From Lysobacter auxotrophicus (GTDB lineage Bacteria > Pseudomonadota > Gammaproteobacteria > Xanthomonadales > Xanthomonadaceae): a stretch of 64,000 nucleotides of DNA. Position 1 is the first letter of the stretch. Each line of letters starts with the position of its first letter. Both the position numbers and the translations under genes were made by a program. The stretch spans positions 2,976,001 to 3,040,000 of the forward strand of contig NZ_AP027041.1 in the NCBI RefSeq assembly GCF_027924565.1, read 5' to 3'. This document shows, one piece after another, positions 37,825-47,638 of the stretch. Under the pieces are notes generated by a model. It made no database searches. It saw only the letters and a program-made list of their open reading frames with translations, and had not been told where the DNA came from.

Positions 37825-38065
37825 TTCATCTTCTTCTTGCGACGTGACTGCCCCGATGCCGGCTTCGCCGGTACGACGGCATCGTGGCTCGCGATCTGAT
37901 TCCGCTCACCTGACGGCCTGATCCCCCAGCTCCGGCGTCGCCGGAATGAAGTCGTCACCGGGCTGTCGGTCCGTTTCGCCCTGTTCCCAACCGCCCCGAC
38001 TTCGGGCTGGCGGACCGTACCGTGCGCCGTAGTATGCTCGCCGTCCCATCATTCGGAGCGGCGGC

Positions 38066-38548
38066 ATGAAGGCGATGCACTGGACACGTTGGACCGCATT
38101 GGCGTTGCTGGCGCTGCTGCTGGCCGGATGTTCCAGCGGGCCCGTCCGCCGCGTTTCCGAACCTTCCGCACGCATCCAGCAATTGACCGTCCGCGCCGAC
38201 GGCAGCTGGTCGGCGGAGGTGCGCATCGAGAACTTCAGCAGCATCCCGATGCGGTTCGAGAACATCGACCTGGCCGTCAAGGTCGCCGATGCCGAAACCG
38301 GTCGCCTTCGCGCGCAACCCGGCCTGTCGATCGGACCGGAATCGGCCGACGTCATCACCGTCAACATGACGCCGGACGCTGCGGGCAAATTCGCCGCGGC
38401 CAATGCATTGGCCTCCGGCCGCAGCCTCGCCTATTCGCTCAGCGGACGCATCGATGCGACGCCGGACGAAGGCAAGCAGCGCAGCTTCGACCTCGACCGC
38501 AACGGCGTGCTCAGCCCGGCACCGGGCCTGCCCGGCGTGCTGCGCTGA
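38066..38548 (+). CDS. LEA14/WHy-like lipoprotein
   Basis: This 160-residue protein has a lipoprotein signal with lipobox LAGC at about residues 20-23 (GCSSGP). The mature part ARIQQLTVRADGSWSAEVRIENFSSIPMRFENIDLAVKV resembles the LEA-2/WHy fold of small desiccation-related proteins. It would be anchored on a membrane in the periplasm. The function is unknown. The ATG at 38066 begins the signal. An acyl-CoA dehydrogenase follows after 55 bases in the same direction and could be co-transcribed. Confidence 0.8.
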   Translation: MKAMHWTRWTALALLALLLAGCSSGPVRRVSEPSARIQQLTVRADGSWSAEVRIENFSSIPMRFENIDLAVKVADAETGRLRAQPGLSIGPESADVITVNMTPDAAGKFAAANALASGRSLAYSLSGRIDATPDEGKQRSFDLDRNGVLSPAPGLPGVLR

Positions 38549-38603
38549 TCGCCCTTCCCTTTCTTTTCGACCGCCACGACGCGCGTCCCGCACGGAATCC
38601 TTC

Positions 38604-40388
38604 ATGAGCAGTTACAAAGCCCCTCTCGCCGACATGCGTTTCGCGCTGTTCGACGTCCTTGGCGCCGAAGCGCAGTTCCAGCGCCTGGGTTTCACCGATG
38701 CCACGCGCGACGTGCTCGACGCCGTGCTCGAGGAAGCCGGCCGCTTCACCGAAACGGTGCTGGCGCCGCTCAATCCCGTCGGCGATCGCGAAGGCTGCAA
38801 GCTCGACCTCGCTACCGGCGCGGTCAGCACGCCTGGCGGATTCAAGCAGGCGTATGCGCAGTTCGTCGACGGCGGTTGGGCCGGATTGACCTCGCCGGTG
38901 GAATTCGGCGGGCAGGGCCTGCCGCAGCTGGTGGGCGTTCCGCTCAAGGAAATGATCGACGCGGCGAACCTCGCGTGGGGCAACTTCCCGCTGCTCTCGC
39001 ACGGCGCCATCGAAGCCTTGCTGCACCACGGCGAAAGCTGGCAGCAGGAAGCCTTCCTGAAGCCGCTGGTCGAAGGCCGCTGGACCGGCACGATGTGCCT
39101 GACCGAGCCGCATTGCGGCAGCGACCTCGGCCTGCTCAAGACACGCGCCGAACCCAACGCCGACGGCAGCTATTCGATCACCGGCACGAAGATCTTCATC
39201 ACCGCCGGCGAGCACGATTTCACCGACAACATCGTGCACCTGGTGCTGGCGCGACTTCCCGATGCGCCTGCCGGCAGCAAGGGCATTTCGCTGTTCGTCG
39301 TGCCGCGCGAGCGCGTGGCCCAGGACGGTTCGACCGGCGAGCGCAACGCGGTGCGTTGCGGCAGCCTGGAACACAAGATGGGCATCCACGGTTCGGCCAC
39401 GTGCGTGATGAACTTCGACGGCGCGCAGGGTTACCTGGTCGGCGCGCCGCACAAGGGGCTCATGGGGATGTTCACCATGATGAACTCCGCGCGCCTCGGC
39501 GTCGGCCTGCAGGGCCTCGGGCTGTCGGAACGTGCGCTGCAGAACGCACTGCGTTACTCGCGCGAGCGCCTGCAGATGCGCGCGCTGTCCGGCGCGAAGT
39601 TCCCGGACAAGCCGGCCGATCCGATCATCGTGCACCCCGACGTGCGCCGCATGCTGCTGACGTGCAAGGCGTTGATCGAAGGCGGCCGCCTGATGGGCTA
39701 CGACGCCGCGATGCAGGGCGACATCGCCGCCAGTTCCAACGATGCGGCCGAGCGCGAACTCGCAGACGCGCAGGCCGGCTTCCTCACGCCGATCGTCAAG
39801 GCGTGCCTCACCGAGTGGGGCGTGGAGTGCACGTACAACGCGCTGCAGTGCTTCGGCGGCCACGGCTACATCGCCGAGCACGGCATGGAGCAGCTCGCGC
39901 GCGATGCACGCATCACCACGCTGTACGAAGGCACGACCGGCATCCAGGCGCTGGACCTGCTGGGTCGCAAGATCATCGCGATGAGGGGCGCGGGGCTGAA
40001 GGCGTTCCTCACGCGCGTGCAGGCGTTCTGCGAGGAGAACGCGGACAACGCGTCGCTCGCCGAATTCGTCGGCCCGCTGCGCGAGACCGCAACGCGCTGG
40101 CAGCAGCTGACGATGGGAATCGGCCAGCGCGCGGCCGCAAACGCCGACGAGATCGGCGCGGCTTCGTTCGACTACCTGATGTATTCCGGCTATGCGGTGC
40201 TCGCCTACTGGTGGGCACGCAGCGTGGCGGCGGCCGATGCCTCGTCGCACCCGCAGGCGTTCAAGGATGACAAGCGCGCGACGGCCCGCTTCTATTTCGC
40301 GCGCATCCTGCCGCGCACGCTCACGCATTCGGCGGCGATCGAAAGCGGTGTGGCCGGCCTCCCGGAACTGGCCGTCGAGGCGGTTTGA
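38604..40388 (+). CDS. acyl-CoA dehydrogenase, large DmdC/FadE-like type
   Basis: This 594-residue flavoenzyme would introduce a double bond into an acyl-CoA. It is longer than medium-chain dehydrogenases (about 380 residues) and has the extended layout of the DmdC group. Conserved parts are GTMCLTEPHCGSDLGLLKT and ITGTKIFITAGEHD (FAD/substrate region), KMGIHGSATCVMNFDGAQGYLVG, and YEGTTGIQALDLLGRK with the catalytic glutamate region. The ATG at 38604 matches the family start MSSYKAPLADMRF. A clean terminator hairpin follows at 40394. Chain-length preference cannot be told. Confidence 0.92.
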   Translation: MSSYKAPLADMRFALFDVLGAEAQFQRLGFTDATRDVLDAVLEEAGRFTETVLAPLNPVGDREGCKLDLATGAVSTPGGFKQAYAQFVDGGWAGLTSPVEFGGQGLPQLVGVPLKEMIDAANLAWGNFPLLSHGAIEALLHHGESWQQEAFLKPLVEGRWTGTMCLTEPHCGSDLGLLKTRAEPNADGSYSITGTKIFITAGEHDFTDNIVHLVLARLPDAPAGSKGISLFVVPRERVAQDGSTGERNAVRCGSLEHKMGIHGSATCVMNFDGAQGYLVGAPHKGLMGMFTMMNSARLGVGLQGLGLSERALQNALRYSRERLQMRALSGAKFPDKPADPIIVHPDVRRMLLTCKALIEGGRLMGYDAAMQGDIAASSNDAAERELADAQAGFLTPIVKACLTEWGVECTYNALQCFGGHGYIAEHGMEQLARDARITTLYEGTTGIQALDLLGRKIIAMRGAGLKAFLTRVQAFCEENADNASLAEFVGPLRETATRWQQLTMGIGQRAAANADEIGAASFDYLMYSGYAVLAYWWARSVAAADASSHPQAFKDDKRATARFYFARILPRTLTHSAAIESGVAGLPELAVEAV

Positions 40389-40393
40389 GCCCA

Positions 40394-40430
40394 TTGCGAC
40401 CTGCGCGATAACAAACCGCGCAGGTCGCAA
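40394..40430 (+). terminator. terminator hairpin after acyl-CoA dehydrogenase
   Basis: A 14-bp stem TTGCGACCTGCGCG pairs with CGCGCAGGTCGCAA around a nine-base loop, five bases after the stop codon. Confidence 0.7.
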
Positions 40431-40471
40431 GTACACAAAACGTAAACAATGGCGTATAAGCTGGTGTCCCG

Positions 40472-41134
40472 ATGGAGACCGATAGAGCGAAGCTACGCCT
40501 GGTCCGAACCGGAACCGACATGGATCCGGCGTCGCCTCCCTTCGTGCCTCGCGGCGCGATCGACCGACTGAATTCGGTCCGCCTGCTCTCACTGGACGCG
40601 CATGGTCGCGTCCTCGACTGGATGAGCTGGCAGGACGCCACCTGCCTTTACGTGCGCGGTGCGGTCGCCTGGACGCTCGGCGATCCCTGCCTGCAGGTGC
40701 ACGGCGGCATCAGCCGCTACACCGGCGAGCAGAGCGTGATCGAACTGCACCCGATCGTCGCCGCACGCAGCCATGCGCGCGCGCACGCGCTCGATCCCAC
40801 GCCGGCGCTGACCAATGCGGCGCTGTTCGCCCGCGACGGTTACCTGTGCATGTATTGCGGGCACGATTTCAGCCGCCCCCACCTCACGCGCGACCATGTC
40901 GTGCCGGTGTCCAAGGGCGGCCGCGACCTCTGGGAGAACGTGGTCGCAGCCTGCTTCCACTGCAATTCGCGCAAGGGCAACCGCACGCCGCAACAGGCGG
41001 GCATGCCGCTGCTGGCCGTGCCGTACCGGCCCAGCTGGGTCGAGCACCTGATCCTGTCGAACCGCAACATCCTCGCCGACCAGATGGCCTTCCTTCGCAG
41101 CCACCTGCCGAAGAACGCGCGCATGCAAGCGTAA
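40472..41134 (+). CDS. HNH endonuclease family protein
   Basis: This 220-residue protein has a C-terminal HNH domain: CMYCG (two zinc cysteines), LTRDHVVPVSKGGRDLWENVVAACFHCNSRKG (catalytic DH, Asn and second Cys pair). The first ~110 residues form an unidentified domain. Proteins of this build are widespread in Xanthomonadaceae as single chromosomal genes and are not clearly part of a restriction system. The start could be ATG 40472 or ATG 40520 (MDPAS); neither has a strong ribosome site. Upstream lies a terminator. The nuclease activity is expected from the motif only. Confidence 0.88.
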   Translation: METDRAKLRLVRTGTDMDPASPPFVPRGAIDRLNSVRLLSLDAHGRVLDWMSWQDATCLYVRGAVAWTLGDPCLQVHGGISRYTGEQSVIELHPIVAARSHARAHALDPTPALTNAALFARDGYLCMYCGHDFSRPHLTRDHVVPVSKGGRDLWENVVAACFHCNSRKGNRTPQQAGMPLLAVPYRPSWVEHLILSNRNILADQMAFLRSHLPKNARMQA

Positions 41135-41293
41135 GGCCCGTGTGCGTGATGCGGTTGGCGATTTGACCCGGTCCCGCTTCCGGCGACGGGCCAGCTGACA
41201 TAAAACGTTCAGATGCGACGCATTGCGCGCGTTGACGACCGTCAGGGCGTCCGCAACACTCGCCATCCATTGCAAATTCACGACGGATTCACG

Positions 41294-42436
41294 ATGCGCC
41301 TTACCCTCGGCCTGACCGGCATGGACCCGACGACGGAGTCCGCCCTTCAGGCGGCGATCCAGGCTGCCAACAGCCGCATGGGCAATGCGTGGAGCCTCGT
41401 GCCCGACGCCGACGCCGACTACGTCATCGTCGACATGGACAGCATGTATGGCCCGATGAGCTGGCTGCGCCTGCATGCCGCCGGCAAGAGCGTGGTCGCG
41501 CTGACCGCCGCGCAGCGCACGCAGGCGGATTTCCGCCTGGGCCAGCCGTTCGATGCGAACAGCGTGGGCAACCTGCTGCGCGAGATCGCCACGCAGGCCG
41601 GCGTCGCCGTCGAAGCGCCGGCCGCTCCGGAGCCCAAGCCGGCACCTGCCCCGGTGGCCGCTGCACCGGTCGCGCCTGCGCCGGTCTCCGCGCCGGCGCC
41701 TGTCGTCGAACCGAAGGTCGAGCCGGCGCCTGTACCCGTTCCGCCGCCGGCTGCCACCGCACCGGCGCCCGTGGTCGAGACGCCCGCGGTCGAGAAGCCC
41801 GTCGCGCAAACGACCGCCCCCGCGGCACCCGCCGCTGCCGAACCGGCACCGGTCGCCCCGCGTTCGTCCTCGATCGTCGAAGGCTCGCTGCTCGACTGGA
41901 TCGTCAACGATCGCCTCAAGGGTCGCGCGCGCCTGCGCAGCGCGACCGACGGCCTGCTGATCGATCTGGACCAGCGCGTGTACCACGGCCCGGCGGCACT
42001 CAAGCCGCTGGCCGCGCATTTCGAAGGCAAGCTCGATTCCGGCGAATTCGTGCCGGTCGATGCCGCCACCTGGGCGAGCGAAAGCGCGCGCCTCGGTGCC
42101 GCGATGCCGCTCTCGCGCCTGGTGTGGTTCGGCAACCTGCTCGCCGGCAAGGGTGCGCTGGCCGCCGAACATGACCCGTCGCGCCGCTATCTGATGGTCA
42201 AGTGGCCGCAGACCGAGCGCGAATACCCCAAGCACTTCCGCATCGCCACGGTGATGATGAAGGGCCCGGCGCTGCTGCCGGAAATCGCCGAGGCCAGCGG
42301 CGTGACGCAGGCCGAAGTGGCCGACTTCATCAACGCCAACCTCGCCACCGGTTTCGCCGAACCCGAGCGCGAACCCGAGCCGGTCGATCCGGGCAAGAGC
42401 GGCAGCGGCCTGTTTGGCCGCCTGCGCGGCCGCTGA
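41294..42436 (+). CDS. conserved protein with Pro/Ala-rich linker, upstream of dxs
   Basis: This 380-residue soluble protein has an N-terminal response-like alpha/beta domain (1-110, MRLTLGLTG then YVIVDMDSMYGPMSWLRLHAAGKSVVAL), a long Pro/Ala/Val linker (about 115-210), and a C-terminal domain (about 220-350, LLDWIVNDRLKGRARLRSA and SRLVWFGNLLAGKGAL, YPKHFRIATVMMKGPALLPEIAEASG). No family is recognised with certainty. The segment with VIVDMDS resembles receiver folds but lacks their phosphorylation site. It is in the same direction as dxs, about 100 bases before it. The ATG at 41294 is chosen over an earlier in-frame ATG (41213) from sequence character. Confidence 0.78.
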   Translation: MRLTLGLTGMDPTTESALQAAIQAANSRMGNAWSLVPDADADYVIVDMDSMYGPMSWLRLHAAGKSVVALTAAQRTQADFRLGQPFDANSVGNLLREIATQAGVAVEAPAAPEPKPAPAPVAAAPVAPAPVSAPAPVVEPKVEPAPVPVPPPAATAPAPVVETPAVEKPVAQTTAPAAPAAAEPAPVAPRSSSIVEGSLLDWIVNDRLKGRARLRSATDGLLIDLDQRVYHGPAALKPLAAHFEGKLDSGEFVPVDAATWASESARLGAAMPLSRLVWFGNLLAGKGALAAEHDPSRRYLMVKWPQTEREYPKHFRIATVMMKGPALLPEIAEASGVTQAEVADFINANLATGFAEPEREPEPVDPGKSGSGLFGRLRGR

Positions 42437-42560
42437 TCCCGCATCACGGCGTCGTTCGCGGCGCCGACTGAACAGGGCGTCGTGAAGCGGACGGGTTCGA
42501 TCCTTGCCCGCTCCGGACGACGGCGGGACAATGGCGAACTTGCCGTCTGACACCGTCGTG

Positions 42561-44468
42561 ATGATCGATCCGCACCGTTATCCGCGCCTGTCCCGAATCC
42601 AGGTCCCCGCCGACCTGCGCCAGTTCCCCGAAGAGGAACTGCCCGCGATCGCGGACGAGCTGCGCGCCTACCTGATCGAACAGGTCGCCCTCGTCGGCGG
42701 CCACTTCGGTGCGGGCCTGGGCGTGATCGAACTCACCGTCGCGCTGCACTGGCTCTACGAGACGCCGGTGGACCGCCTGGTGTGGGACGTCGGCCACCAG
42801 ACCTACCCGCACAAGATCCTCACCGGCCGCCGCGACGACATCCATACCGTCAAGCAGGCCGGCGGCGTCGCGCCGTTCCCCAAGCGCGAGGAAAGCGAAT
42901 ACGACACCTTCGGCGTGGGGCATTCGTCCACCTCGATTTCCGCCGCGCTGGGCATGGCGATCGCGCTGCAGCAGCAGGGCGACGACCGCAAGGTCGTGGC
43001 GGTGATCGGCGACGGCGCGATGACCGCCGGCATGGCGTTCGAAGCGCTGAACCACGGCGGCGGCATGGATCCGGAGCCGAACCTGCTGGTGATCCTCAAC
43101 GACAACCAGATGTCGATTTCCGAGAACGTCGGCGGCCTCACGCAGATGCTCGGGCGCCTCACCGGCAGCCGCACGCTCAACGCGATCCGCGAAGGCGGAA
43201 AGCGCCTGCTCGGCGACAAGAACAAGCCGGCGGCGAAGTTCGTCAAGCGCTGGGAAGAACACTGGAAGGGCATGTTCGTGCCGTCCACGCTGTTCGAGGA
43301 AATGGGCTTCCACTACACCGGCCCGATCGACGGCCACGACCTGCCCGCCCTGCTCTCGGCGCTGAAGACGCTCAAGGGGCTCAAGGGTCCGCAGCTGCTG
43401 CACATCATCACGACCAAGGGCAAGGGCTACGAGCTCGCCGAGGGCGACCAGATCGGCTATCACGCGGTCGGTCCGTTCGATCCCGAGAAGGGCCTGATCA
43501 GCAAGCCGGGCGCGAAGAAGCCGACCTACACCGACGTCTTCGGCGACTGGCTGTGCGACATGGCTGCCGCCGAACCGCGCCTGCAGGGCATCACGCCGGC
43601 GATGCGCGAAGGGTCGGGGCTGGTGCGTTTCAGCCGCGAATTCCCGCAGCGTTACTTCGACGTCGCCATCGCCGAGCAGCACGCCGTGACGCTCGCCGCC
43701 GGCATGGCCTGCGAAGGGGCGAAGCCGGTCGTCGCGATCTATTCGACTTTCCTGCAGCGCGGCTACGACCAGCTCGTGCACGACGTCGCCATCCAGAACC
43801 TCGACGTGCTGTTCGCGATCGATCGCGGCGGCGTGGTCGGGCCCGACGGTGCGACGCACGGCGGCAACCTCGACCTGAGCTACCTGCGCTGCGTGCCGAA
43901 CATGGTCGTGATGGCGCCGTGTGATGAGAACGAATGCCGGCAGATGCTCAGCACCGGCTACCGCTACGAAGGTCCGGCGGCGGTGCGTTATCCGCGCGGC
44001 ACGGGCCCGGGCGTCCCGGTGCAGCCGACGCTCGACACGCTGCCGATCGGCAAGGCCGACGTGCGTCGCAACGGTTCCGCGCTGGCGTTGCTCGCGTTCG
44101 GCGCCGTGACCGCGGCGGCCGAAGCGGTGGGCGCGGAGCTGGGCCTCACCGTCGTCAACATGCGTTTCGTGAAGCCGCTGGATCGTGCGCTGATCCTCGA
44201 GCTTGCACGTACGCATGCGGGCTTCGTGACGATCGAGGACAACGTCGTCGCCGGCGGTGCGGGCTCGGGCGTCGCCGAGCTGCTCAACGCAGAAGGCATC
44301 ACGCTGCCGACGCTCCACCTGGGCCTGCCGGATGCATTCCAGCACCACGCCAGCCGCGAGCAGCTGCTGTCGGAAGCCGGGCTCGACGTCGCCGGCATCC
44401 GCGCCGCGGTGCTGAAGCGCTGGCCGGAACTGGGGCGACCGAATGTGGCGGTGAGCGCGGCGGGTTGA
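42561..44468 (+). CDS. dxs: 1-deoxy-D-xylulose-5-phosphate synthase
   Basis: Dxs condenses pyruvate and glyceraldehyde 3-phosphate with thiamine diphosphate, the first step of the MEP isoprenoid pathway. The 635-residue protein has [17 protein letters not shown], the thiamine motif [18 protein letters not shown] with NDNQMSIS, and the C-terminal transketolase domain [14 protein letters not shown] and [10 protein letters not shown]. The ATG at 42561 gives [14 protein letters not shown], the usual start in related bacteria; ATG 42531 is also possible. Isoprenoid supply links it loosely to the polyprenyl-dependent glycan operon that follows, though 274 bases with weak hairpins separate them. Nothing unusual was seen. 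Confidence 0.95.
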   Translation: MIDPHRYPRLSRIQVPADLRQFPEEELPAIADELRAYLIEQVALVGGHFGAGLGVIELTVALHWLYETPVDRLVWDVGHQTYPHKILTGRRDDIHTVKQAGGVAPFPKREESEYDTFGVGHSSTSISAALGMAIALQQQGDDRKVVAVIGDGAMTAGMAFEALNHGGGMDPEPNLLVILNDNQMSISENVGGLTQMLGRLTGSRTLNAIREGGKRLLGDKNKPAAKFVKRWEEHWKGMFVPSTLFEEMGFHYTGPIDGHDLPALLSALKTLKGLKGPQLLHIITTKGKGYELAEGDQIGYHAVGPFDPEKGLISKPGAKKPTYTDVFGDWLCDMAAAEPRLQGITPAMREGSGLVRFSREFPQRYFDVAIAEQHAVTLAAGMACEGAKPVVAIYSTFLQRGYDQLVHDVAIQNLDVLFAIDRGGVVGPDGATHGGNLDLSYLRCVPNMVVMAPCDENECRQMLSTGYRYEGPAAVRYPRGTGPGVPVQPTLDTLPIGKADVRRNGSALALLAFGAVTAAAEAVGAELGLTVVNMRFVKPLDRALILELARTHAGFVTIEDNVVAGGAGSGVAELLNAEGITLPTLHLGLPDAFQHHASREQLLSEAGLDVAGIRAAVLKRWPELGRPNVAVSAAG

Positions 44469-44742
44469 GCGAGCATTTGCCGCACTTTGCAAGTGCTGCC
44501 ATCGCCCCTGGGGTCTATATGCGTCTGCCTGCGCCAGGGGGCGTGGTTGGTGGTCTCTCGCATCCCCACGGCCCTGAAGCTGCCTATAACGCGCCCGGGA
44601 ACTGAGAATTTTCCGCTAGAATTGCGTGCCGAGCCCCGTCGTCCAACGGGGCCCGCTAGCTATCAGTGTGTCGTGCGGACCGACATGGGAAAGGCCGCAG
44701 CGCAGCTTCTCACTCCAGCTTTTCAGGGCACGCCTCAGCATC

Positions 44743-45822
44743 ATGACGCCAAACGCCAGCTTCGAGGCGGTCCTCGCCAACCGCAAGATCCTCGTCACGG
44801 GCCACACCGGGTTCACCGGTGGGTGGGCCTGCATGTGGCTGAACACCATCGGCGCGAAGCTCGCGGGATTCTCTTTGCCGCCCGAGACCGCCCCTGCACT
44901 TTTTGATGCGCTCGGTCTCGGCAGCAAGATCGCAACGACCTTCGGGGACATCTGCGACGAAGATGCCTTTCAACGGGCGGTCGACGACTTCCAACCCGAG
45001 CTGATCCTGCATCTGGCTGCACAACCGTTGGTCAGGCGCTCTTATCGCGAACCGGTGCGCACATTCGCGGTCAACGCCCAAGGCACGGCAAACGTGCTGG
45101 AAGCCGCCAGGAAGGTAAAGAGCGTCAAGGGCGTTCTATGCATCACGACGGACAAGGTCTACAAGAACAACGAATGGGCTTGGCCCTATCGCGAGAACGA
45201 CCCGCTGGGCGGCAAGGATCCGTATAGCGCCTCCAAGGCAGCCGCGGAGATGGTGATCCAGAGTTACGCGGCCTCCTATCCCTGGACAAAGGGCGAAGGT
45301 CCCGCCATCGCGGTAGCGCGCGGTGGCAACATCGTCGGTGGTGGCGACTGGTCGGAAGATCGCCTTATCCCCGATTTCGCGCGGGCTGTCACCCAGAAGG
45401 AGAGTCTCGTCTTGCGTTATCCCGACGCGACTCGTCCCTGGCAACACGTGCTGGCTCTGGTGCACGGGTACTTGGTCCTGCTCGCCGGTTTGGTGGGAGA
45501 CGAGCCTGCGCGATTCGCGAAGGCTTGGAACCTAGGGCCCCAGGATTTCAGGCACTACTCGGTACGCGACGTCCTCGAACTGATGTCGCAATTCTGGGAA
45601 CGCCCTGACCTGCGTTATATGGACAATCCGCTCCCGGAAGCGCGGGCGCTGGCGCTCGATAGCACGATGGCTCGCAACGAACTCGGATGGGCTCCGGTGT
45701 GGGGCACCGAGAAGATGATCGAGGAGACCGCCAAGTGGTATCGCGATTTCTACCGAGGCCCCGCAGCGGCGCATGACATCACCCTCGCCCAGATTCAGGC
45801 CTGGCGACAGGGCATCGAATGA
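44743..45822 (+). CDS. rfbG: CDP-glucose 4,6-dehydratase
   Basis: RfbG converts CDP-D-glucose to CDP-4-keto-6-deoxyglucose. This 359-residue SDR enzyme has the dinucleotide site VTGHTGFTGGWACMWL (about 18-33), HLAAQPLVRRSY, the TTDKVYKN segment and YSASK (catalytic Tyr and Lys). The length and the VRRSYREPVRTFAVNAQGT sequence are typical of the CDP-glucose enzyme rather than the dTDP or GDP ones. The ATG at 44743 is the family start. The next gene overlaps by four bases (ATGA). It is the first gene of a seven-gene operon whose rfbF lies three genes further on. Confidence 0.92.
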   Translation: MTPNASFEAVLANRKILVTGHTGFTGGWACMWLNTIGAKLAGFSLPPETAPALFDALGLGSKIATTFGDICDEDAFQRAVDDFQPELILHLAAQPLVRRSYREPVRTFAVNAQGTANVLEAARKVKSVKGVLCITTDKVYKNNEWAWPYRENDPLGGKDPYSASKAAAEMVIQSYAASYPWTKGEGPAIAVARGGNIVGGGDWSEDRLIPDFARAVTQKESLVLRYPDATRPWQHVLALVHGYLVLLAGLVGDEPARFAKAWNLGPQDFRHYSVRDVLELMSQFWERPDLRYMDNPLPEARALALDSTMARNELGWAPVWGTEKMIEETAKWYRDFYRGPAAAHDITLAQIQAWRQGIE

Positions 45823-46676
45823 TCGTCGTCGTTGGGGGGCGCGGGCGCCTGGGCCAGGCGATCGCACGCGCGCATGCACATGAGGACGTGCACGTTCTGG
45901 ACCGTTCCGTCTACGAGCCCTGGTCCGCGCCGGGTTCGGAAGAACTCGTGCGGCGTCATTTCGCCAGCGGAGTCGCGCCCAAAATCGTTTACGTGGCGTC
46001 CGGACTGCTGGATCCAAGACTTCCGCGCATGCAGCTCGATGCAGTGAACCGCTGGCTGCCTCGCAACATCATAGATGCCGGCACGTACCTGGGCTTTCAC
46101 ACCGTGACCTTCGGAACGGTGATGGAACGGCTGATACCCGATGCGAACGCATACGTGGCCAGCAAGGCCGCGTTTGCTGCAGACCTCAAGGATCGCGATT
46201 CCGGCGCAGCCGCCGTCACGCACCTGCGCATCCATACACTCTTCGGTGGGGGCGCGCCCAATGCCTTCATGTTCCTTGGCCAGATGCTGAGCGCGCTGCG
46301 CAGCCAGACGCGGTTCGCGATGACCTCAGGCCGTCAGTTGCGCGAGTACCACCACATCGACGATGAAGTGGCTGCGGTTCGGCGCATCGTCGACGCCGGC
46401 GTCACAGGATCCCTTGACCTAAGCCACGGCGCGCCGGTGAGTCTGCGCGACATCGCCGAGCATGTGTTCGCCAGTTGCGGCAAATCGCATCTGCTGGCGG
46501 TAGGCGCCTTGCCGGAGCCGGCCGAGGAGAATTACGGGCACGTTTTCCAGCGGCCCGCTGCCCTCGACGGCGCCGGCTTCAGGCCGACGCTGCCGGCGAT
46601 CGCCAGCTACCTGCAAGATGAACTTGCACGCCAGGACGGAACCGAAAGGGCTGGAACTACGAATGGACAACTCTGA
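45819..46676 (+). CDS. SDR-family NAD(P)-dependent epimerase/reductase for a CDP-sugar
   Basis: This 285-residue protein has the extended SDR nucleotide site MIVVVGGRGRLGQAIARAHA, IVYVASGLLD, and AYVASKAAF with the catalytic Tyr and Lys. Its position directly after rfbG suggests it reduces or epimerises the 4-keto sugar. Because no rfbH (3-deoxygenase) gene is present, the product would be a CDP-6-deoxyhexose, not a 3,6-dideoxyhexose. Which one cannot be told. It overlaps rfbG by four bases and the next glycosyltransferase by 14, so all are translated together. Confidence 0.8.
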   Translation: MIVVVGGRGRLGQAIARAHAHEDVHVLDRSVYEPWSAPGSEELVRRHFASGVAPKIVYVASGLLDPRLPRMQLDAVNRWLPRNIIDAGTYLGFHTVTFGTVMERLIPDANAYVASKAAFAADLKDRDSGAAAVTHLRIHTLFGGGAPNAFMFLGQMLSALRSQTRFAMTSGRQLREYHHIDDEVAAVRRIVDAGVTGSLDLSHGAPVSLRDIAEHVFASCGKSHLLAVGALPEPAEENYGHVFQRPAALDGAGFRPTLPAIASYLQDELARQDGTERAGTTNGQL

Positions 46677-47628
46677 AAAACCGCTGGTCTCGATTTCCAT
46701 TCCCGTCCTCAACGAATCGGGCAATATCGCGCGTCTCTACGAGCGCCTGTCTGCCCTCGCTGATCGCATGAGCGACCGCTGTCGCCTCGAATTCGTGTTC
46801 AGCGACAACCACTCCGACGACGACACCTGGGCGCAGCTGAGCTCGCTGGCCGACCGCGACGAACGCGTCAGGGCAATCCGCTTTTCGCGCAATTACGGAT
46901 TCCAGCGCTCCATCCTCGCCAATTACATGCACACGCGCGGCGACGCGGTCATGCAGATCGACGCGGACCTCCAGGACCCTCCGGAACTGCTCGAGGCGTT
47001 CTTCGAACGTTGGCGGCAAGGGTTCCACGTTGTCTACGGCATCCGAAGGAAGCGTCCGGAGTCCTGGCTTCTGAACGCCTTCCGCAGGTTCGGCTACTGG
47101 GCCATCGACAAGGTCAGCGAACATCCCATTCCACGGGACGTTGGCGACTTCCGGCTCATCGATCGCCGGGTGGTGAACGCGCTGCTCAAGATCCGCACGC
47201 CCAATCCGTATCTTCGCGGGATGATCGCAGGCCTGGGCTTCGGGCAGACCGGGATCGCCTACGACCGCGATGCACGCGTAGCGGGCGAGAGCAAGTTCGA
47301 TGTGTCACGACTGATCCGACTCGGGCTCACGGCGGTGTTCAACCACTCCACCGTTCCGTTGCGCGCGGCGTCCTTCGTGGGCGGAGTGATGCTCGCGATC
47401 AGCGCACTGGGTGCGCTGTATTACGCCGTGTTGCGCGTGCTCCACCCCGAACTGCCCCAAGGCATGGCGAGCATCCACATTCTTGTGCTGTTCGGCATTG
47501 GCCTCAACGCGTTCCTCTTGGGGCTGATCGGCGAGTATCTGCTTCGCATCTACCTTGTCCTGCGCGCAGAGCCGCTGGCGATCGTGGAGCAGACGCTGAA
47601 TTTTGACAGTTCGGAACTAAAACTCTAG
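46663..47628 (+). CDS. GT2 polyprenyl-phosphate glycosyltransferase
   Basis: This 321-residue enzyme has a GT-A domain (about 1-230) with VSISIPVLNESGNI, FSDNHSDDDT and the metal-binding QIDADLQDPPE, then two membrane helices (about 240-262 and 273-300). This is the layout of GtrB/ArnC/DPM1-type enzymes that transfer a sugar from a nucleotide to undecaprenyl phosphate. In this operon the donor is probably the CDP-deoxysugar made by RfbF, RfbG and the SDR. A reported donor is usually UDP- or GDP-linked, so this would be new. The ATG at 46663 overlaps the SDR gene. The frame upstream has no family sequence. Confidence 0.85.
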   Translation: MDNSEKPLVSISIPVLNESGNIARLYERLSALADRMSDRCRLEFVFSDNHSDDDTWAQLSSLADRDERVRAIRFSRNYGFQRSILANYMHTRGDAVMQIDADLQDPPELLEAFFERWRQGFHVVYGIRRKRPESWLLNAFRRFGYWAIDKVSEHPIPRDVGDFRLIDRRVVNALLKIRTPNPYLRGMIAGLGFGQTGIAYDRDARVAGESKFDVSRLIRLGLTAVFNHSTVPLRAASFVGGVMLAISALGALYYAVLRVLHPELPQGMASIHILVLFGIGLNAFLLGLIGEYLLRIYLVLRAEPLAIVEQTLNFDSSELKL

Positions 47629-47638
47629 GAAGAGAACA

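Noticed and set aside
40472..41134. The HNH gene as part of a restriction-modification or defence system
   Set aside because: No methyltransferase or other defence gene adjoins; it lies among ordinary chromosomal genes.
44469..44742. A riboswitch or JUMPstart-type leader before the glycan operon
   Set aside because: Only weak hairpins (a 6-bp stem at 44482-44496 and a longer CCCCTGG/CCAGGGG pairing) were seen, with no recognisable aptamer or JUMPstart core.
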